Shown here piece after piece: positions 42,799 through 51,428 of a stretch of 64,000 bases of DNA. The stretch comes from Rhizobium viscosum. Its GTDB lineage: Bacteria > Pseudomonadota > Alphaproteobacteria > Rhizobiales > Rhizobiaceae. The position numbers and the translations under genes are program-made. Position 1 is the stretch's first letter. Each line of letters starts with the position of its first letter. The notes below the pieces were generated by a model. It did no database searches. It worked only from the letters and a program-made list of their open reading frames with translations, and was not told the DNA's origin. The stretch covers positions 62,001-126,000 of the forward strand of contig NZ_JADBEC010000003.1 in NCBI RefSeq assembly GCF_014873945.1, written 5' to 3'.

Positions 42799-45354
42799 AT
42801 GCACTTCATCGACCGACTTTTGCAAAGCCGTCGTATCGTCACCAAGGTCCTGCTGTTCGTCATCCCGCTCGTGGTGCTGATCGCCGGTGTCGGCATCCTT
42901 GGCTACCACACGGCCAATATTTTGAACGGCCACATGACGGTAACGCGCGCGACGATCGAAAACATTTCCGATTTCGAAAACCTCCAGGCGGCGCTGCAGG
43001 AATTCGTCTCCGACCCGTCGGACGCGAGCAAGGCCGGTTTCGGCAAGGCGATCGATGCACAGGAGAGTGGCGTCCTGCGCCTCAATGGTCTGCTGAAGAC
43101 CGACGATCAGCGCAAACAAATCACCGAAGTCAGCGGCCTTGCCTCCGCCATGCGCAAGCAGCAGGAGACGCTGTGGGGTCTGCGCCAGAGCGAAGATGCA
43201 AGCGTCGCGGCCATTAACAAGACGGTACAGGCGATTTCGGCTGCTGCGGATGAAGCCGGTGGCCAGACCGATCTGGTGCGCAAGGATTTCACCGACAAGG
43301 AAGTCTTCGCCAAGGCGCTTCTCTACAATTCCGCTGCCTTCAAGTCGCTGACCGATATCATGGGCGCGATGCGCGTCGACATCCAGATGGGCTTTACGCC
43401 CGAGGAGCAGATCGAGGCCGCCCAACAGCATATTGCCGAGATCCTGAAACAACTCGATATCGCCAGGGCCATGGTCTCCAAGGATGGCCAGCCGCTGATC
43501 GCGCAGGTCGCCGACACAGCCGGCAAGCTCGATGCGCTCTTGAAGGGCAACGGCACACCGGATGAGAAGGCCTCCGGCATGGCGCCGCTGCTCACCGGTT
43601 TCGTCAATACCGAGGGCCAGATGACGCTGCAGTCGGCCAAGAACAGCGACACGGCATCTGCCCGTTTCGTCAGCCTCGACAAGAGCATTGCCGAACAGCG
43701 CGAGCTTCTGACCTCGGTCGATCAGGTGCGCGACAGCGCCGACCGGCTGCAGGTACATGTGAGCCAGATGCTGAGCGCGCGCGATGCCGCCGCGCGCGAC
43801 GTGGTTCTTGCCGATCTCAAGGTGCTGACCGAAATCGCCGGGAAAATTTCCGCGCTCGGCGCCAATGATGCCGTCATGAAGGCTTTCGCAGACAAGATTG
43901 CCCCGGCTGCCGCCTCGCTGACCGCAGCATCCGCCGACATGCTGAAGGCGGCGGCTGACTGGAAGGCGGCGCGCCAGCAGTCTTCCGAAATCCTCTCCGG
44001 CGCCATGGCCTCGCTTCGCCAGTTCGTCAGCCAGGCGCAGGAGCTCGGCAAGGAGGACAGCGAGCGTTCGGCCAATGTTTCGGTCTTTGCGATGATCCTC
44101 GGCACGCTGCTTGCCATCATCGGCGGCCTGATGCTGGTCGAGACGCTGCGCGGCCCGCTGAAGCGCGTCTCCGACGTCATGACCCGGCTTGCAAACGGCG
44201 ATCTCGAAGTTGCCATCGAAGGCCGCAACCGCGGCGACGAGATCGGCGACATGGTTCGCTCGGTCGCCGTCTTCCGTGATGCTGCGGTCGAAAACGTTCG
44301 TCTTGAGAAGGAGGCCGAAAGTGCCCGTGCGCTCTCTGCCGACGAGGCGAGCCGCCGCGCCGCCGAGCGCGCCCGCATCGAGGCCGAACAGAAGCAGGCG
44401 CTGAATGCGCTCTCCGATGTGCTGCAGCAGTTGGCACAGGGAAATCTGGAAATCGGCATGCGCCGCGATCTCGCCAGCGATTTCGTCGACATGGCCGATA
44501 CATACAATCATGCCGTCGAGGCGCTCCGCCAGACACTGGCCGATGTGCGTGGCGCCACTGTCGAGATCAAGGGCGGCACCGGCAATCTGGCGTCCTCGGC
44601 CGACGATCTTGCGCGCCGCACGGAACAGCAGGCCGCCGCACTCGAGGAAAGCTCACGGGCGCTGCGGCACTTGAGCGACGTCGTGCGCTCCACCGCTGAC
44701 CGCGCCAAGCAGACGGCGAAATCGGTCAACGAGACGCAGATTTTCGCAACCCGCTCCGGCGAAGTCGTCGCCAAGGCCGTCGATGCGATGGGCGAAATCA
44801 ACCGGTCGTCCGAGAAGATCGCCACCATCATCGGCGTGATCGATGAGATCGCCTTTCAGACCAACCTCCTGGCGCTGAATGCCGGCGTGGAAGCCGCGCG
44901 GGCCGGCGAGGCGGGCCGTGGCTTTGCCGTGGTGGCGCAGGAAGTGCGCGAACTGGCGCAGCGCTGCGCCAAGGCCGCCCGCGAGATCAAGGAGCTGATC
45001 TCGGCGAGCTCCGACCAGGTGCAGGGCGGCGTAGAGCTCGTTGAGGAAACCGGCAAGGCGCTCGCCGAAATCATCAGCCGTGTCGGCGGGGTGCAGCGTC
45101 TCGTTGCCGAGATCTCGGCGGCCACCGGCGAACAGTCGACCGGTCTGCACGAAGTCAGCAAGGCGGTGCATGACGTGGAGCTCATCACCCAGCAGAATGC
45201 GGCGATGGTGGAAGAGAACAATGCCGAAATCCAGGGCTTGCGCCAGCGCGTCGACATGCTCTCGGACAAGGTCAATCGCTTCCGTACCGGCGAGGAAGGC
45301 GAAGTGCATGGCTATGGCCGCGCAGACGGCCGCTGGAGCGGTCGGGCGGCTTAA
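42799..45354 (+). CDS. Methyl-accepting chemotaxis protein
   Basis: 851 residues from the ATG at 42799. A membrane helix (KVLLFVIPLVVLIAGVGILGY, near residue 15) is followed by a long helical periplasmic sensor of about 400 residues, a second helix (FAMILGTLLAIIGGLMLVETL), a HAMP domain, then a signalling domain with EIAFQTNLLALNAGVEAARAGEAGRGFAVVAQEVRELA. No C-terminal CheR-binding pentapeptide is seen. It sends ligand signals to CheA/CheW at the pole; ligand unknown. A nested hairpin follows. Confidence 0.9.
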   Translation: MHFIDRLLQSRRIVTKVLLFVIPLVVLIAGVGILGYHTANILNGHMTVTRATIENISDFENLQAALQEFVSDPSDASKAGFGKAIDAQESGVLRLNGLLKTDDQRKQITEVSGLASAMRKQQETLWGLRQSEDASVAAINKTVQAISAAADEAGGQTDLVRKDFTDKEVFAKALLYNSAAFKSLTDIMGAMRVDIQMGFTPEEQIEAAQQHIAEILKQLDIARAMVSKDGQPLIAQVADTAGKLDALLKGNGTPDEKASGMAPLLTGFVNTEGQMTLQSAKNSDTASARFVSLDKSIAEQRELLTSVDQVRDSADRLQVHVSQMLSARDAAARDVVLADLKVLTEIAGKISALGANDAVMKAFADKIAPAAASLTAASADMLKAAADWKAARQQSSEILSGAMASLRQFVSQAQELGKEDSERSANVSVFAMILGTLLAIIGGLMLVETLRGPLKRVSDVMTRLANGDLEVAIEGRNRGDEIGDMVRSVAVFRDAAVENVRLEKEAESARALSADEASRRAAERARIEAEQKQALNALSDVLQQLAQGNLEIGMRRDLASDFVDMADTYNHAVEALRQTLADVRGATVEIKGGTGNLASSADDLARRTEQQAAALEESSRALRHLSDVVRSTADRAKQTAKSVNETQIFATRSGEVVAKAVDAMGEINRSSEKIATIIGVIDEIAFQTNLLALNAGVEAARAGEAGRGFAVVAQEVRELAQRCAKAAREIKELISASSDQVQGGVELVEETGKALAEIISRVGGVQRLVAEISAATGEQSTGLHEVSKAVHDVELITQQNAAMVEENNAEIQGLRQRVDMLSDKVNRFRTGEEGEVHGYGRADGRWSGRAA

Positions 45355-45384
45355 GCCGGCCTACAAAGGATGAAATTGAGAGAG

Positions 45385-45462
45385 CCCGCGGTTTGAGAGA
45401 CTTTCCTGGTCAGGTTGAATCATTCTGACCAGGAAAGCTCCGGGATCGCGGGTTTTTCTTTT
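45385..45462 (+). terminator. Nested stem-loop with T-run after the chemoreceptor gene
   Basis: Outer stem CCCGCG (45385-45390) / CGCGGG (45447-45452) followed by TTTTTCTTTT. Inside it, CTTTCCTGGTCAG and CTGACCAGGAAAG (45401-45413, 45425-45437) form a perfect 13-bp stem. Together they make a large terminator; a small structured RNA ending here is another reading. Confidence 0.65.
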
Positions 45463-45519
45463 GAACAATTAGGTAGTCCAGTCGTTTCCCGATCATGTCC
45501 AACGAAGGAGATGACCGTG

Positions 45520-45726
45520 ATGGATTGGAACCGTGTTGAAGGCAATTGGAAGCAGATGAAGGGCAAGGTTAGGGAACAGTGGGGCAGGCTCACTGATGAC
45601 GACCTCGACCAGATCAACGGCCGCCGCGAACAGCTCGAAGGCAAGCTGCAAGAGCGCTACGGTTACGAAAAGGACCGCATCCGGCGCGACATCGATACCT
45701 GGTACGACAACCAGACCTGGCACTGA
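45520..45726 (+). CDS. CsbD family stress protein
   Basis: 68 residues, starting at the ATG at 45520; AAGGAG ends at 45510, directly against another in-frame ATG at 45511, so the later start is preferred. MDWNRVEGNWKQMKGKVREQWGRLTDDDLDQINGRREQLEGKLQERYG is the CsbD helical hairpin. Highly charged, cytosolic, usually induced by general stress. Monocistronic, with a clear terminator. Confidence 0.92.
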   Translation: MDWNRVEGNWKQMKGKVREQWGRLTDDDLDQINGRREQLEGKLQERYGYEKDRIRRDIDTWYDNQTWH

Positions 45727-45750
45727 TAACAATCCGACATCAGAAGACCT

Positions 45751-45776
45751 GGCCCCGCTTCGGCGGGGCTCTTTTT
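45751..45776 (+). terminator. Terminator after the CsbD gene
   Basis: GCCCCGC and GCGGGGC form a perfect 7-bp stem around TTCG, followed by TCTTTTTG, 25 bp after the stop. Confidence 0.9.
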
Positions 45777-45873
45777 GTGCTGGTTATCAACCGCGGCAAA
45801 GTGGGTTGAGGCTCTGGCCGAATCCTGATCTCCATTGGAGATTCTGGAACGACACGCAACGGATTGACGAGCT

Positions 45874-46503
45874 ATGAGCACTGCGGAGAAATCAAATCAG
45901 TCGAACCCCGAACTGCCCATGGGATATTCGCCGGTTCCCAGGGGCAAGCTTGCAAATGCCGTCACCTGCCTGGAAATGACCAGCAGGCCGCAACTAAGGG
46001 AGGCCAGCAATAGCGCCGGGCTTTCCCTGGAAAGGATGCGGACGCCCGATCTGCAGACATATCGGCAGCTTTTCCGGGCGATCGGCGAGGACTGGCTTTG
46101 GGTTTCCCGGCTGGTCATGGCTGATGAGGCGCTGAAAGCCACCATCGGCGACCCGTTGGTGGAAATCTACGTGCTGCTCTCGGATGGCCGGCAAGCCGGA
46201 ATGTTGGAACTTGATTTCCGGCAGCCCGGCCAATGTGAACTGGTCTTCTTCGGGGTCGGAAAAAGCGCCATCGGAACAGGGGCGGGGCGCTATCTGATGA
46301 ATCATGCTTTGTCCATCGCCTGGGCGCATCCGATCGAGCGGCTCTGGGTCCACACCTGCCATTTCGACCACCCGAACGCGCTGCCGTTTTATCGGCGGTC
46401 CGGCTTCAGGCCCTATGCCTTCATGATCGAGGTCACGGATGATCCGCGGTTGACCGGAGTTTTGCCGCGGTCAGCGGCGCCGCATGTGCCAATCCTCGAG
46501 TAA
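45874..46503 (+). CDS. GNAT family N-acetyltransferase
   Basis: 209 residues. An N-terminal extension of about 50 residues is followed by a GNAT fold: VYLLSDGRQ-like strand (IYVLLSDGRQAGMLELDF), FFGVGKSAIGTGAGRYLMNHAL near the acetyl-CoA site, and WVHTCHFDHPNALPFYRRSGF, the usual asparagine/tyrosine region. Substrate unknown. It converges with the acetyltransferase gene at 46538. Confidence 0.82.
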   Translation: MSTAEKSNQSNPELPMGYSPVPRGKLANAVTCLEMTSRPQLREASNSAGLSLERMRTPDLQTYRQLFRAIGEDWLWVSRLVMADEALKATIGDPLVEIYVLLSDGRQAGMLELDFRQPGQCELVFFGVGKSAIGTGAGRYLMNHALSIAWAHPIERLWVHTCHFDHPNALPFYRRSGFRPYAFMIEVTDDPRLTGVLPRSAAPHVPILE

Positions 46504-46537
46504 GGCAATGTCAGGCGGTGAGGGCTCTTCCAGAGTT

Positions 46538-47059
46538 TCAGGATAGAAGGCTGTAGAGGTTCGTCGGCGCACCGTGGAGCATGACCTGGCCTTCGAAGCC
46601 GAAGCCGCATTTTTCAAGAACGCGGCGGGAGGCGGGATTGGCCGGGCGCACCAGCCCGATAATCCGGCGGGCCCCCAGCTCTTCGAAGGCAAAAGTCAGT
46701 ATGCCTCGAACGAGTTCGGTGGCGTAACCGTGACCCCAGCTTCGGGGATCGAGATGATAGGAGAGGTTGAGACCTTCGAACTCGTTCGACACGGTCACCC
46801 CGCCAAAGCCGATCAACTCACCATTGGCGATGACTGCAAAGCGGCCAAAACTGTGTTGTTGCCAATGCGCCATGTCCTTCGCCAGTCGTGCAGCGCTTTC
46901 TTCGGGGCTGTCCGGCCGAGGCACGGGCCGGTGCGCGACCAGTTCAGGCCTTGCAAACAGCTCCGTCAGAAATTGAAGATCTTCCATCGTCGGTGGGCGG
47001 AGCAGCAGCCTGTCGGTGCGGCGCAGCTCCGTCGTCGGGATGTCGTTGCCGTCAGTCAT
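46538..47059 (-). CDS. GNAT family N-acetyltransferase, RimJ/RimL-like
   Basis: 173 residues. TDRLLLRPPTMEDLQFLTELF at the N-terminus, LIGFGGVT in the core, SYHLDPRSWGHGYATELVRGIL at the acetyl-CoA pyrophosphate site, and ARRIIGLVRPANPASRRVLEKCGF near the end. This is the pattern of RimJ/RimL-type enzymes acting on protein N-termini or small amines. The exact target is unknown. Confidence 0.85.
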   Translation of the reverse strand: MTDGNDIPTTELRRTDRLLLRPPTMEDLQFLTELFARPELVAHRPVPRPDSPEESAARLAKDMAHWQQHSFGRFAVIANGELIGFGGVTVSNEFEGLNLSYHLDPRSWGHGYATELVRGILTFAFEELGARRIIGLVRPANPASRRVLEKCGFGFEGQVMLHGAPTNLYSLLS

Positions 47060-47134
47060 TCATGCTCCATCTCGCAACGGAAACCGCGGGGAGTATCGAT
47101 GATGCCATTCCGCGGTGCGGCGAAACACCGTATC

Positions 47135-47917
47135 TCAACTCATATAGCCGCCATCCAGCACCAGCGGGCTTCCCAGCATGAAGGAAGCGGCATCCGAACA
47201 AAGCCATAGCACGCCATCGGCAATCTCCTGCGGCGTGGCGATTCGGCCGATCGGTGTCTGAGCGATGATGGCTTTGGCGTGTTCAGGGCTCTTCTTCATG
47301 AAACCTTCGACGGGTGGCGTGTTGACCCAGCCGGGGCAGATTGCGGTGATGCGGATGCCATCGCGGGCATGTTCGAGGGCAGCACTCTTCGTCAGGCCAA
47401 TTACGCCATGTTTGGCGGCAGCATAGGCCGCACCGACGGGGAAGGGATAGCCGCGCAGGCCATCAACCGAGGAATTGTTGACGATGACGCCGCCTCCCTG
47501 CCTCATCATGACGGGCAGCTGATGGCGCATGCAGAGGAAGACCGAGGTAAGGTGGCCATCGATGGACTTGCGCCAGGCATCTTCGCTCATACTGACAACC
47601 GGCACCATGCGCCCGCCGCTACCCGCATTGTTGAAGGCGTAATCGATGCGGCCATGTTGCTTGACGATGCCGGAGATCAGCCTTTCTACGGACTTGCCAT
47701 CGGCCACGTCGCATTCAACCCAGCTGGCACCGCCATCCGGCAGGCTCGCAAGCGCCTGTTTCGCCCGTTTTTGGTTGCGACTGGCGATGACGAGCGTTGC
47801 GCCTTCGCGGGCGAAGGCTTGCGCCGTTGCAAGGCCGATGCCGGACGATCCGCCGGTGACGAGGGCAATCTTGCCCTGCATTTCGGGATAACGTTTTGGG
47901 CCGGTGTCAGTGGGCAT
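47135..47917 (-). CDS. Short-chain dehydrogenase/reductase
   Basis: 260 residues. Cofactor motif TGGSSGIGLATA, NNAG in AFNNAGSGG, and the catalytic Ser-Tyr-Lys: VNNSSVDGLR and YAAAKHG. Classical SDR. CPGWVNTP near the end is typical of the glucose 1-dehydrogenase-like group. Substrate unknown; no clear operon partner. Confidence 0.88.
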   Translation of the reverse strand: MPTDTGPKRYPEMQGKIALVTGGSSGIGLATAQAFAREGATLVIASRNQKRAKQALASLPDGGASWVECDVADGKSVERLISGIVKQHGRIDYAFNNAGSGGRMVPVVSMSEDAWRKSIDGHLTSVFLCMRHQLPVMMRQGGGVIVNNSSVDGLRGYPFPVGAAYAAAKHGVIGLTKSAALEHARDGIRITAICPGWVNTPPVEGFMKKSPEHAKAIIAQTPIGRIATPQEIADGVLWLCSDAASFMLGSPLVLDGGYMS

Positions 47918-48102
47918 TCGGCGATTCCATGTTCACACAGTCATGGCATATGAGCGTGCCTTGCGGCTCACCGCAAGATCAGATGCTCGATGACTGAAGG
48001 GAGGGCGCCATGCCGCACCTGCCGGCCCTTCGCATGGCTTCGGGCGTTCGATCCTGCAATCGATTCACTGGATCGATTGCTGCTGCTTTGCAGCGCCGGA
48101 TC

Positions 48103-49149
48103 TCACCCCCCAGTCACACTCATATGCCGGGCGACGGCGGGACGCTTGTGGGTGCGGTCGATGATGAAGTCGTGGCCCTTGGGCTTGCGGGTGATCGCCT
48201 CGTCGATCGCCGCATGGAGCAGGCCGTCGTCTTCGGTGGCGCGCAGTGCGGCGCGCAGGTCGGCGGCGTCGTTCTGGCCGAGGCACATGTAGAGCGTGCC
48301 GGTGCAGGTGAGGCGCACGCGGTTGCAGCTCTCGCAGAAATTATGGGTGAGCGGCGTGATGAAGCCGAGGCGGCCGCCGGTCTCCTCGACCCGGACATAG
48401 CGGGCAGGGCCGCCGGTCTGGTAATCGATATCGGTGAAGGTGAACTGTTGCGCCAGGTCGGCGCGCAACTGGGAGAGCGGCAGGTACTGGTCGGTACGGT
48501 CTTCCTCGATCTCGCCCATCGGCATGGTTTCGATGACGGTCAAATCCATGCCGCGGCCATGCGCGAAGCGCAGCATGTCGGGCATTTCCGCTTCGTTGAA
48601 ATCCTTCAGCGCCACGGCATTGAGCTTGATCTTCAAGCCGGCCTTCTGGGCGGCATCGATGCCTTCCATCACCTTGGCGAAATCGCCCCAGCGGGTGATC
48701 CTGCGGAATTTTTCCGGATCGAGCGTGTCGAGCGAAACATTGATCCGGCGCACGCCGCAATCATAGAGCTCTTCGGCATGGCGGGCGAGCTGCGAGCCGT
48801 TGGTGGTAACCGTCAGTTCGTCGAGGCCGGAGCCGATCTGCTTTCCGAGCTGGCGCACCAGATGCATGATATTCTTGCGCACCAGCGGCTCGCCGCCGGT
48901 CAGGCGGATCTTGCGCACGCCCTTGGCGATGAAGGCGGAACAGAGCCGGTCGAGCTCTTCCAGCGTGAGCAGATCCTTCTTCGGCAGGAAGGTCATGTTT
49001 TCCGCCATGCAATAGGTGCAGCGGAAGTCACAGCGGTCGGTGACGGAGACACGCAGATAGGTGACCGCACGACCGAAAGGGTCGATAATCGGTGCTGCAT
49101 CTGCCACCAGCGGCGAGGCATTGCCAATCGTTCCGACACTGCTGTTCAC
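48103..49149 (-). CDS. moaA: GTP 3',8-cyclase (molybdenum cofactor step 1)
   Basis: 348 residues from a GTG at 49149 (ACGGAGACAGAC is the ribosome binding site); an ATG at 49221 would add residues unlike the family. Radical-SAM cluster CDFRCTYC, a GG-E-P region (LTGGEPLVRKN), a second C-terminal [4Fe-4S] set in NFCESCNRVRLTCTGTLYMCL, and a C-terminal GG. It converts GTP to 3',8-cyclo-GTP for cyclic pyranopterin monophosphate. moaC is not in the window. Confidence 0.95.
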   Translation of the reverse strand: MNSSVGTIGNASPLVADAAPIIDPFGRAVTYLRVSVTDRCDFRCTYCMAENMTFLPKKDLLTLEELDRLCSAFIAKGVRKIRLTGGEPLVRKNIMHLVRQLGKQIGSGLDELTVTTNGSQLARHAEELYDCGVRRINVSLDTLDPEKFRRITRWGDFAKVMEGIDAAQKAGLKIKLNAVALKDFNEAEMPDMLRFAHGRGMDLTVIETMPMGEIEEDRTDQYLPLSQLRADLAQQFTFTDIDYQTGGPARYVRVEETGGRLGFITPLTHNFCESCNRVRLTCTGTLYMCLGQNDAADLRAALRATEDDGLLHAAIDEAITRKPKGHDFIIDRTHKRPAVARHMSVTGG

Positions 49150-49285
49150 GTCTGTCTCCGTACTCGTTCCTATGTGTGCATATGCTATTGTGGCGTCAAG
49201 GGAAACAGGCCGCGGCATCAAGCGAATTTGAGCTTGCGCCGAAAAAGATCAGCGCCTACTCCTCGCAGAAGAAGAGGACAAAAGA

Positions 49286-49660
49286 ATGAGCGATATCTGG
49301 CCGACCGAAATCAGGGTCTCGAAAGACCGCCAGAGGCTGGCGGTAAGCTTCAATGACGGGCAGAGCTTCGATCTCTCGGCCGAGCTTCTGCGCGTGCTGT
49401 CTCCTTCGGCCGAGGTGCAGGGGCATGGGCCGGGTCAGAAGGTCACGGTGCCGGGCAAGCGCAACGTCGCCATCATTTCCGTCATACCGACCGGCAATTA
49501 TGCCGTGCGCATCGGTTTCGACGACATGCACGATACCGGCATCTACACATGGACCTATCTGCGCGAACTCGGCGAACGCGGCTTCGAGCTCTTCTCGGCC
49601 TATGAGGAAGAGCTGAAGGAAAAAGGGATGAGCCGTGAGGTGGCCGAACGGCCGCGGTAG
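49286..49660 (+). CDS. DUF971 domain protein
   Basis: 124 residues. WPTEIRVSKDRQRLAVSFNDGQSFDLSAELLRVLSPSAEVQGHGPGQKV matches DUF971 (GBBH-like N-terminal domain), and GIYTWTYLRELG is the usual end. Found alone or fused to iron-sulfur carrier ApbC or gamma-butyrobetaine hydroxylase. Divergent from moaA. Function unknown; it may serve iron-sulfur protein assembly. Confidence 0.88.
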   Translation: MSDIWPTEIRVSKDRQRLAVSFNDGQSFDLSAELLRVLSPSAEVQGHGPGQKVTVPGKRNVAIISVIPTGNYAVRIGFDDMHDTGIYTWTYLRELGERGFELFSAYEEELKEKGMSREVAERPR

Positions 49661-49667
49661 AGCTTTT

Positions 49668-49699
49668 GCGCAGTTCCGGACGTAAAAGCTGGAATTGCT
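49668..49699. repeat. Palindromic intergenic repeat, copy C
   Basis: GCGCAGTTCCGGACGTAAAA followed at once by GCTGGAATTGC; the shortest of the three copies (others at 18497 and 23864), with a reduced middle. It lies between the DUF971 gene and the LtrA start. Confidence 0.5.
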
Positions 49700-49727
49700 T
49701 TGGATTTCACCAGCTGCCGGGGGGCAC

Positions 49728-50915
49728 ATGACGCAAACGCATAACAAGAGCTGGCTGCGAGCCCACGGGCATACCGGCAGCAGGGTCACATTCCTGGAAC
49801 TCTTCTTCGATCTCGTTTTCGTCTTTTCCGTCTCCCAGCTCTCCCACGCACTCTTTGCGCATTATACGCCGCTCGGCGCTATCGAAGCGGCGCTGATGAT
49901 GTTTGCCGTCTGGTGGGTGTGGATCTTCACCGCCTGGGCGACGAACTGGCTCGATCCGGAGCGCATGCCGGTGCGCTCCATGCTGATCGCGCTGATGCTG
50001 CTCGGCCTCGTGCTGTCGGCTTCCATTCCCGAAGCCTTCGGCGAGAAGGGCCTGCTGTTTGCCTCAGCCTATGTGCTGATGCAGGTCGGCCGCTCGGCCT
50101 TTACCACCTATGCGATGCGGGCTTCCGGCCGTTCGGCAACGATCAATTTCGTGCGCATCACCACCTATTTTGCCGTTGCCGGCGTGTTCTGGATCGCGGG
50201 CGGCTTTCTGGAGCATGAGGCACGGCTGATCTGCTGGGTGATCGCGTTGCTTATCGAATATTCCGGGCCGGCTCTCGGTTTTGCAGTGCCCGGCCTCGGC
50301 AAATCCAGGACGGAGGAGTGGGACGTCTCTGGCGCCCATATGGCGGAGCGTTGTGCACTCTTCATCATCATCTGCCTGGGCGAAGCGATCCTCGTATCCG
50401 GCCGCACCTTTTCTGAAATGGAATTCTCGGTCATGACCGGTGTGGTCTTCCTGATCGGCTTTGTCGGCACGGTCGCGATGTGGTGGCTCTATTTCCGCTT
50501 CGGCCATCAGCGGGCGGCGCATCGAATCGAGCACGAGGATACGCCCGGAAGCCTCGCGCGGCAGGCCTTCACCTATGCGCATATACCGATCCTGGCCGGC
50601 ATCATCGTGCATGCCGTGGCGGTGGAATTCATGTTCGAACATCCGCATGAGACCGGCAATCTCGCGGTCGCGGCCTCCGTCCTCGGCGGCTCGGACCTCT
50701 TCCTGATCGGCAATCTCTGGTTCAAGGGAGCAACCAGCGGCCGCCTGCCGCTCTCCCATCTCGCCGGCATCGTGATCCTGATCCTCTGCGCTTTCCTGGC
50801 ACCCTTCATGCAGGTCTATGTGATGGGCATTCTGGCGGCGTTGGTGCTGATCATCGTCGCGGCCTGGGAGTACAAATCGCTAACGCGCGGGCCGGCTGGG
50901 CCGGCTCTGCACTAG
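49728..50915 (+). CDS. Low temperature requirement protein A (LtrA) family membrane protein
   Basis: 395 residues from the ATG at 49728. VTFLELFFDLVFVFSVSQLSHAL near the N-terminus and WWVWIFTAWATNWLDPE are the LtrA signature. About ten or more membrane helices. A late AERCALFIIICLGEAILVSG is also conserved. Named after a Listeria gene needed for growth in the cold; actual function unknown. It ends 1 bp from the converging MarR gene. Confidence 0.85.
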   Translation: MTQTHNKSWLRAHGHTGSRVTFLELFFDLVFVFSVSQLSHALFAHYTPLGAIEAALMMFAVWWVWIFTAWATNWLDPERMPVRSMLIALMLLGLVLSASIPEAFGEKGLLFASAYVLMQVGRSAFTTYAMRASGRSATINFVRITTYFAVAGVFWIAGGFLEHEARLICWVIALLIEYSGPALGFAVPGLGKSRTEEWDVSGAHMAERCALFIIICLGEAILVSGRTFSEMEFSVMTGVVFLIGFVGTVAMWWLYFRFGHQRAAHRIEHEDTPGSLARQAFTYAHIPILAGIIVHAVAVEFMFEHPHETGNLAVAASVLGGSDLFLIGNLWFKGATSGRLPLSHLAGIVILILCAFLAPFMQVYVMGILAALVLIIVAAWEYKSLTRGPAGPALH

Positions 50916-51383
50916 CTAGTCCTCGTCGCGCAGATCCTGCAGCAACACGCCGATGATGCGCTCCATCGAATCGGCGGTTGCCATGCATTGCTCGATCGGC
51001 TCTGATGACAGCGTGCGTTCGATGAGGCCGGTCTGGATGGCCATGGCCTCTTCGGTCAGCTTGCGGCCCTCTGATGTCAGGTGCAGGCGCAGCACGCGCT
51101 TGTCGCGCTCGTCGTCGCGGCGCAGGATCAGGCCGCGCTTTTCCATCTGCGGCAGGAGCATGCTCATATTGGAGCGGCCGACGAGCAACTTGCGCGCCAG
51201 TTCCTGCTGCGAAATGCCTTCGAAGCGGTAGAGATTGATGAGGATATCGAGATGCGGCGGCTTGATATCGAGATCGGATAGCGCGCGCGCCAGAGACTGT
51301 TGCATGAGCTGGCAGGCGCGAGCCACCGCGATCCAGCTGCGAAAACGCGGGTGATCCCAGGGTAGGGATTGATTTTTGTTCAT
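50916..51383 (-). CDS. MarR family transcriptional regulator
   Basis: 155 residues. Winged helix: FEGISQQELARKLLVGRSNMSMLLPQMEKRGLILRRDDERDKRVLRLHLTSEGR, with the D-x-R wing typical of MarR. It is divergent from the alpha/beta hydrolase at 51429, and a TGTTCA dyad sits between them. Likely represses that gene and itself. Effector unknown. Confidence 0.88.
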   Translation of the reverse strand: MNKNQSLPWDHPRFRSWIAVARACQLMQQSLARALSDLDIKPPHLDILINLYRFEGISQQELARKLLVGRSNMSMLLPQMEKRGLILRRDDERDKRVLRLHLTSEGRKLTEEAMAIQTGLIERTLSSEPIEQCMATADSMERIIGVLLQDLRDED

Positions 51384-51396
51384 CGTTGTACTTTAT

Positions 51397-51412
51397 TGTT
51401 CAGTGTTGAACA
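51397..51412. promoter_or_regulatory. Candidate MarR operator
   Basis: TGTTCAGTGTTGAACA is a perfect 6-bp inverted repeat around four bases. It lies between the divergent MarR and hydrolase starts, 14 bp from the MarR start and 17 bp from the hydrolase ATG. Size and place fit MarR dimer sites. Confidence 0.55.
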
Positions 51413-51428
51413 TTATCGGATTCCCATC

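Noticed and set aside
42676..44511. Long antisense open frame opposite the chemoreceptor gene
   Set aside because: High-GC shadow of a well-supported gene; its translation has no domain pattern. Similar antisense frames opposite the chemoreceptor, ugpA/ugpE (58190-59884), the alpha/beta hydrolase (51393-52973) and the aspartic protease/cobS block (5546-6904) were dropped for the same reason.
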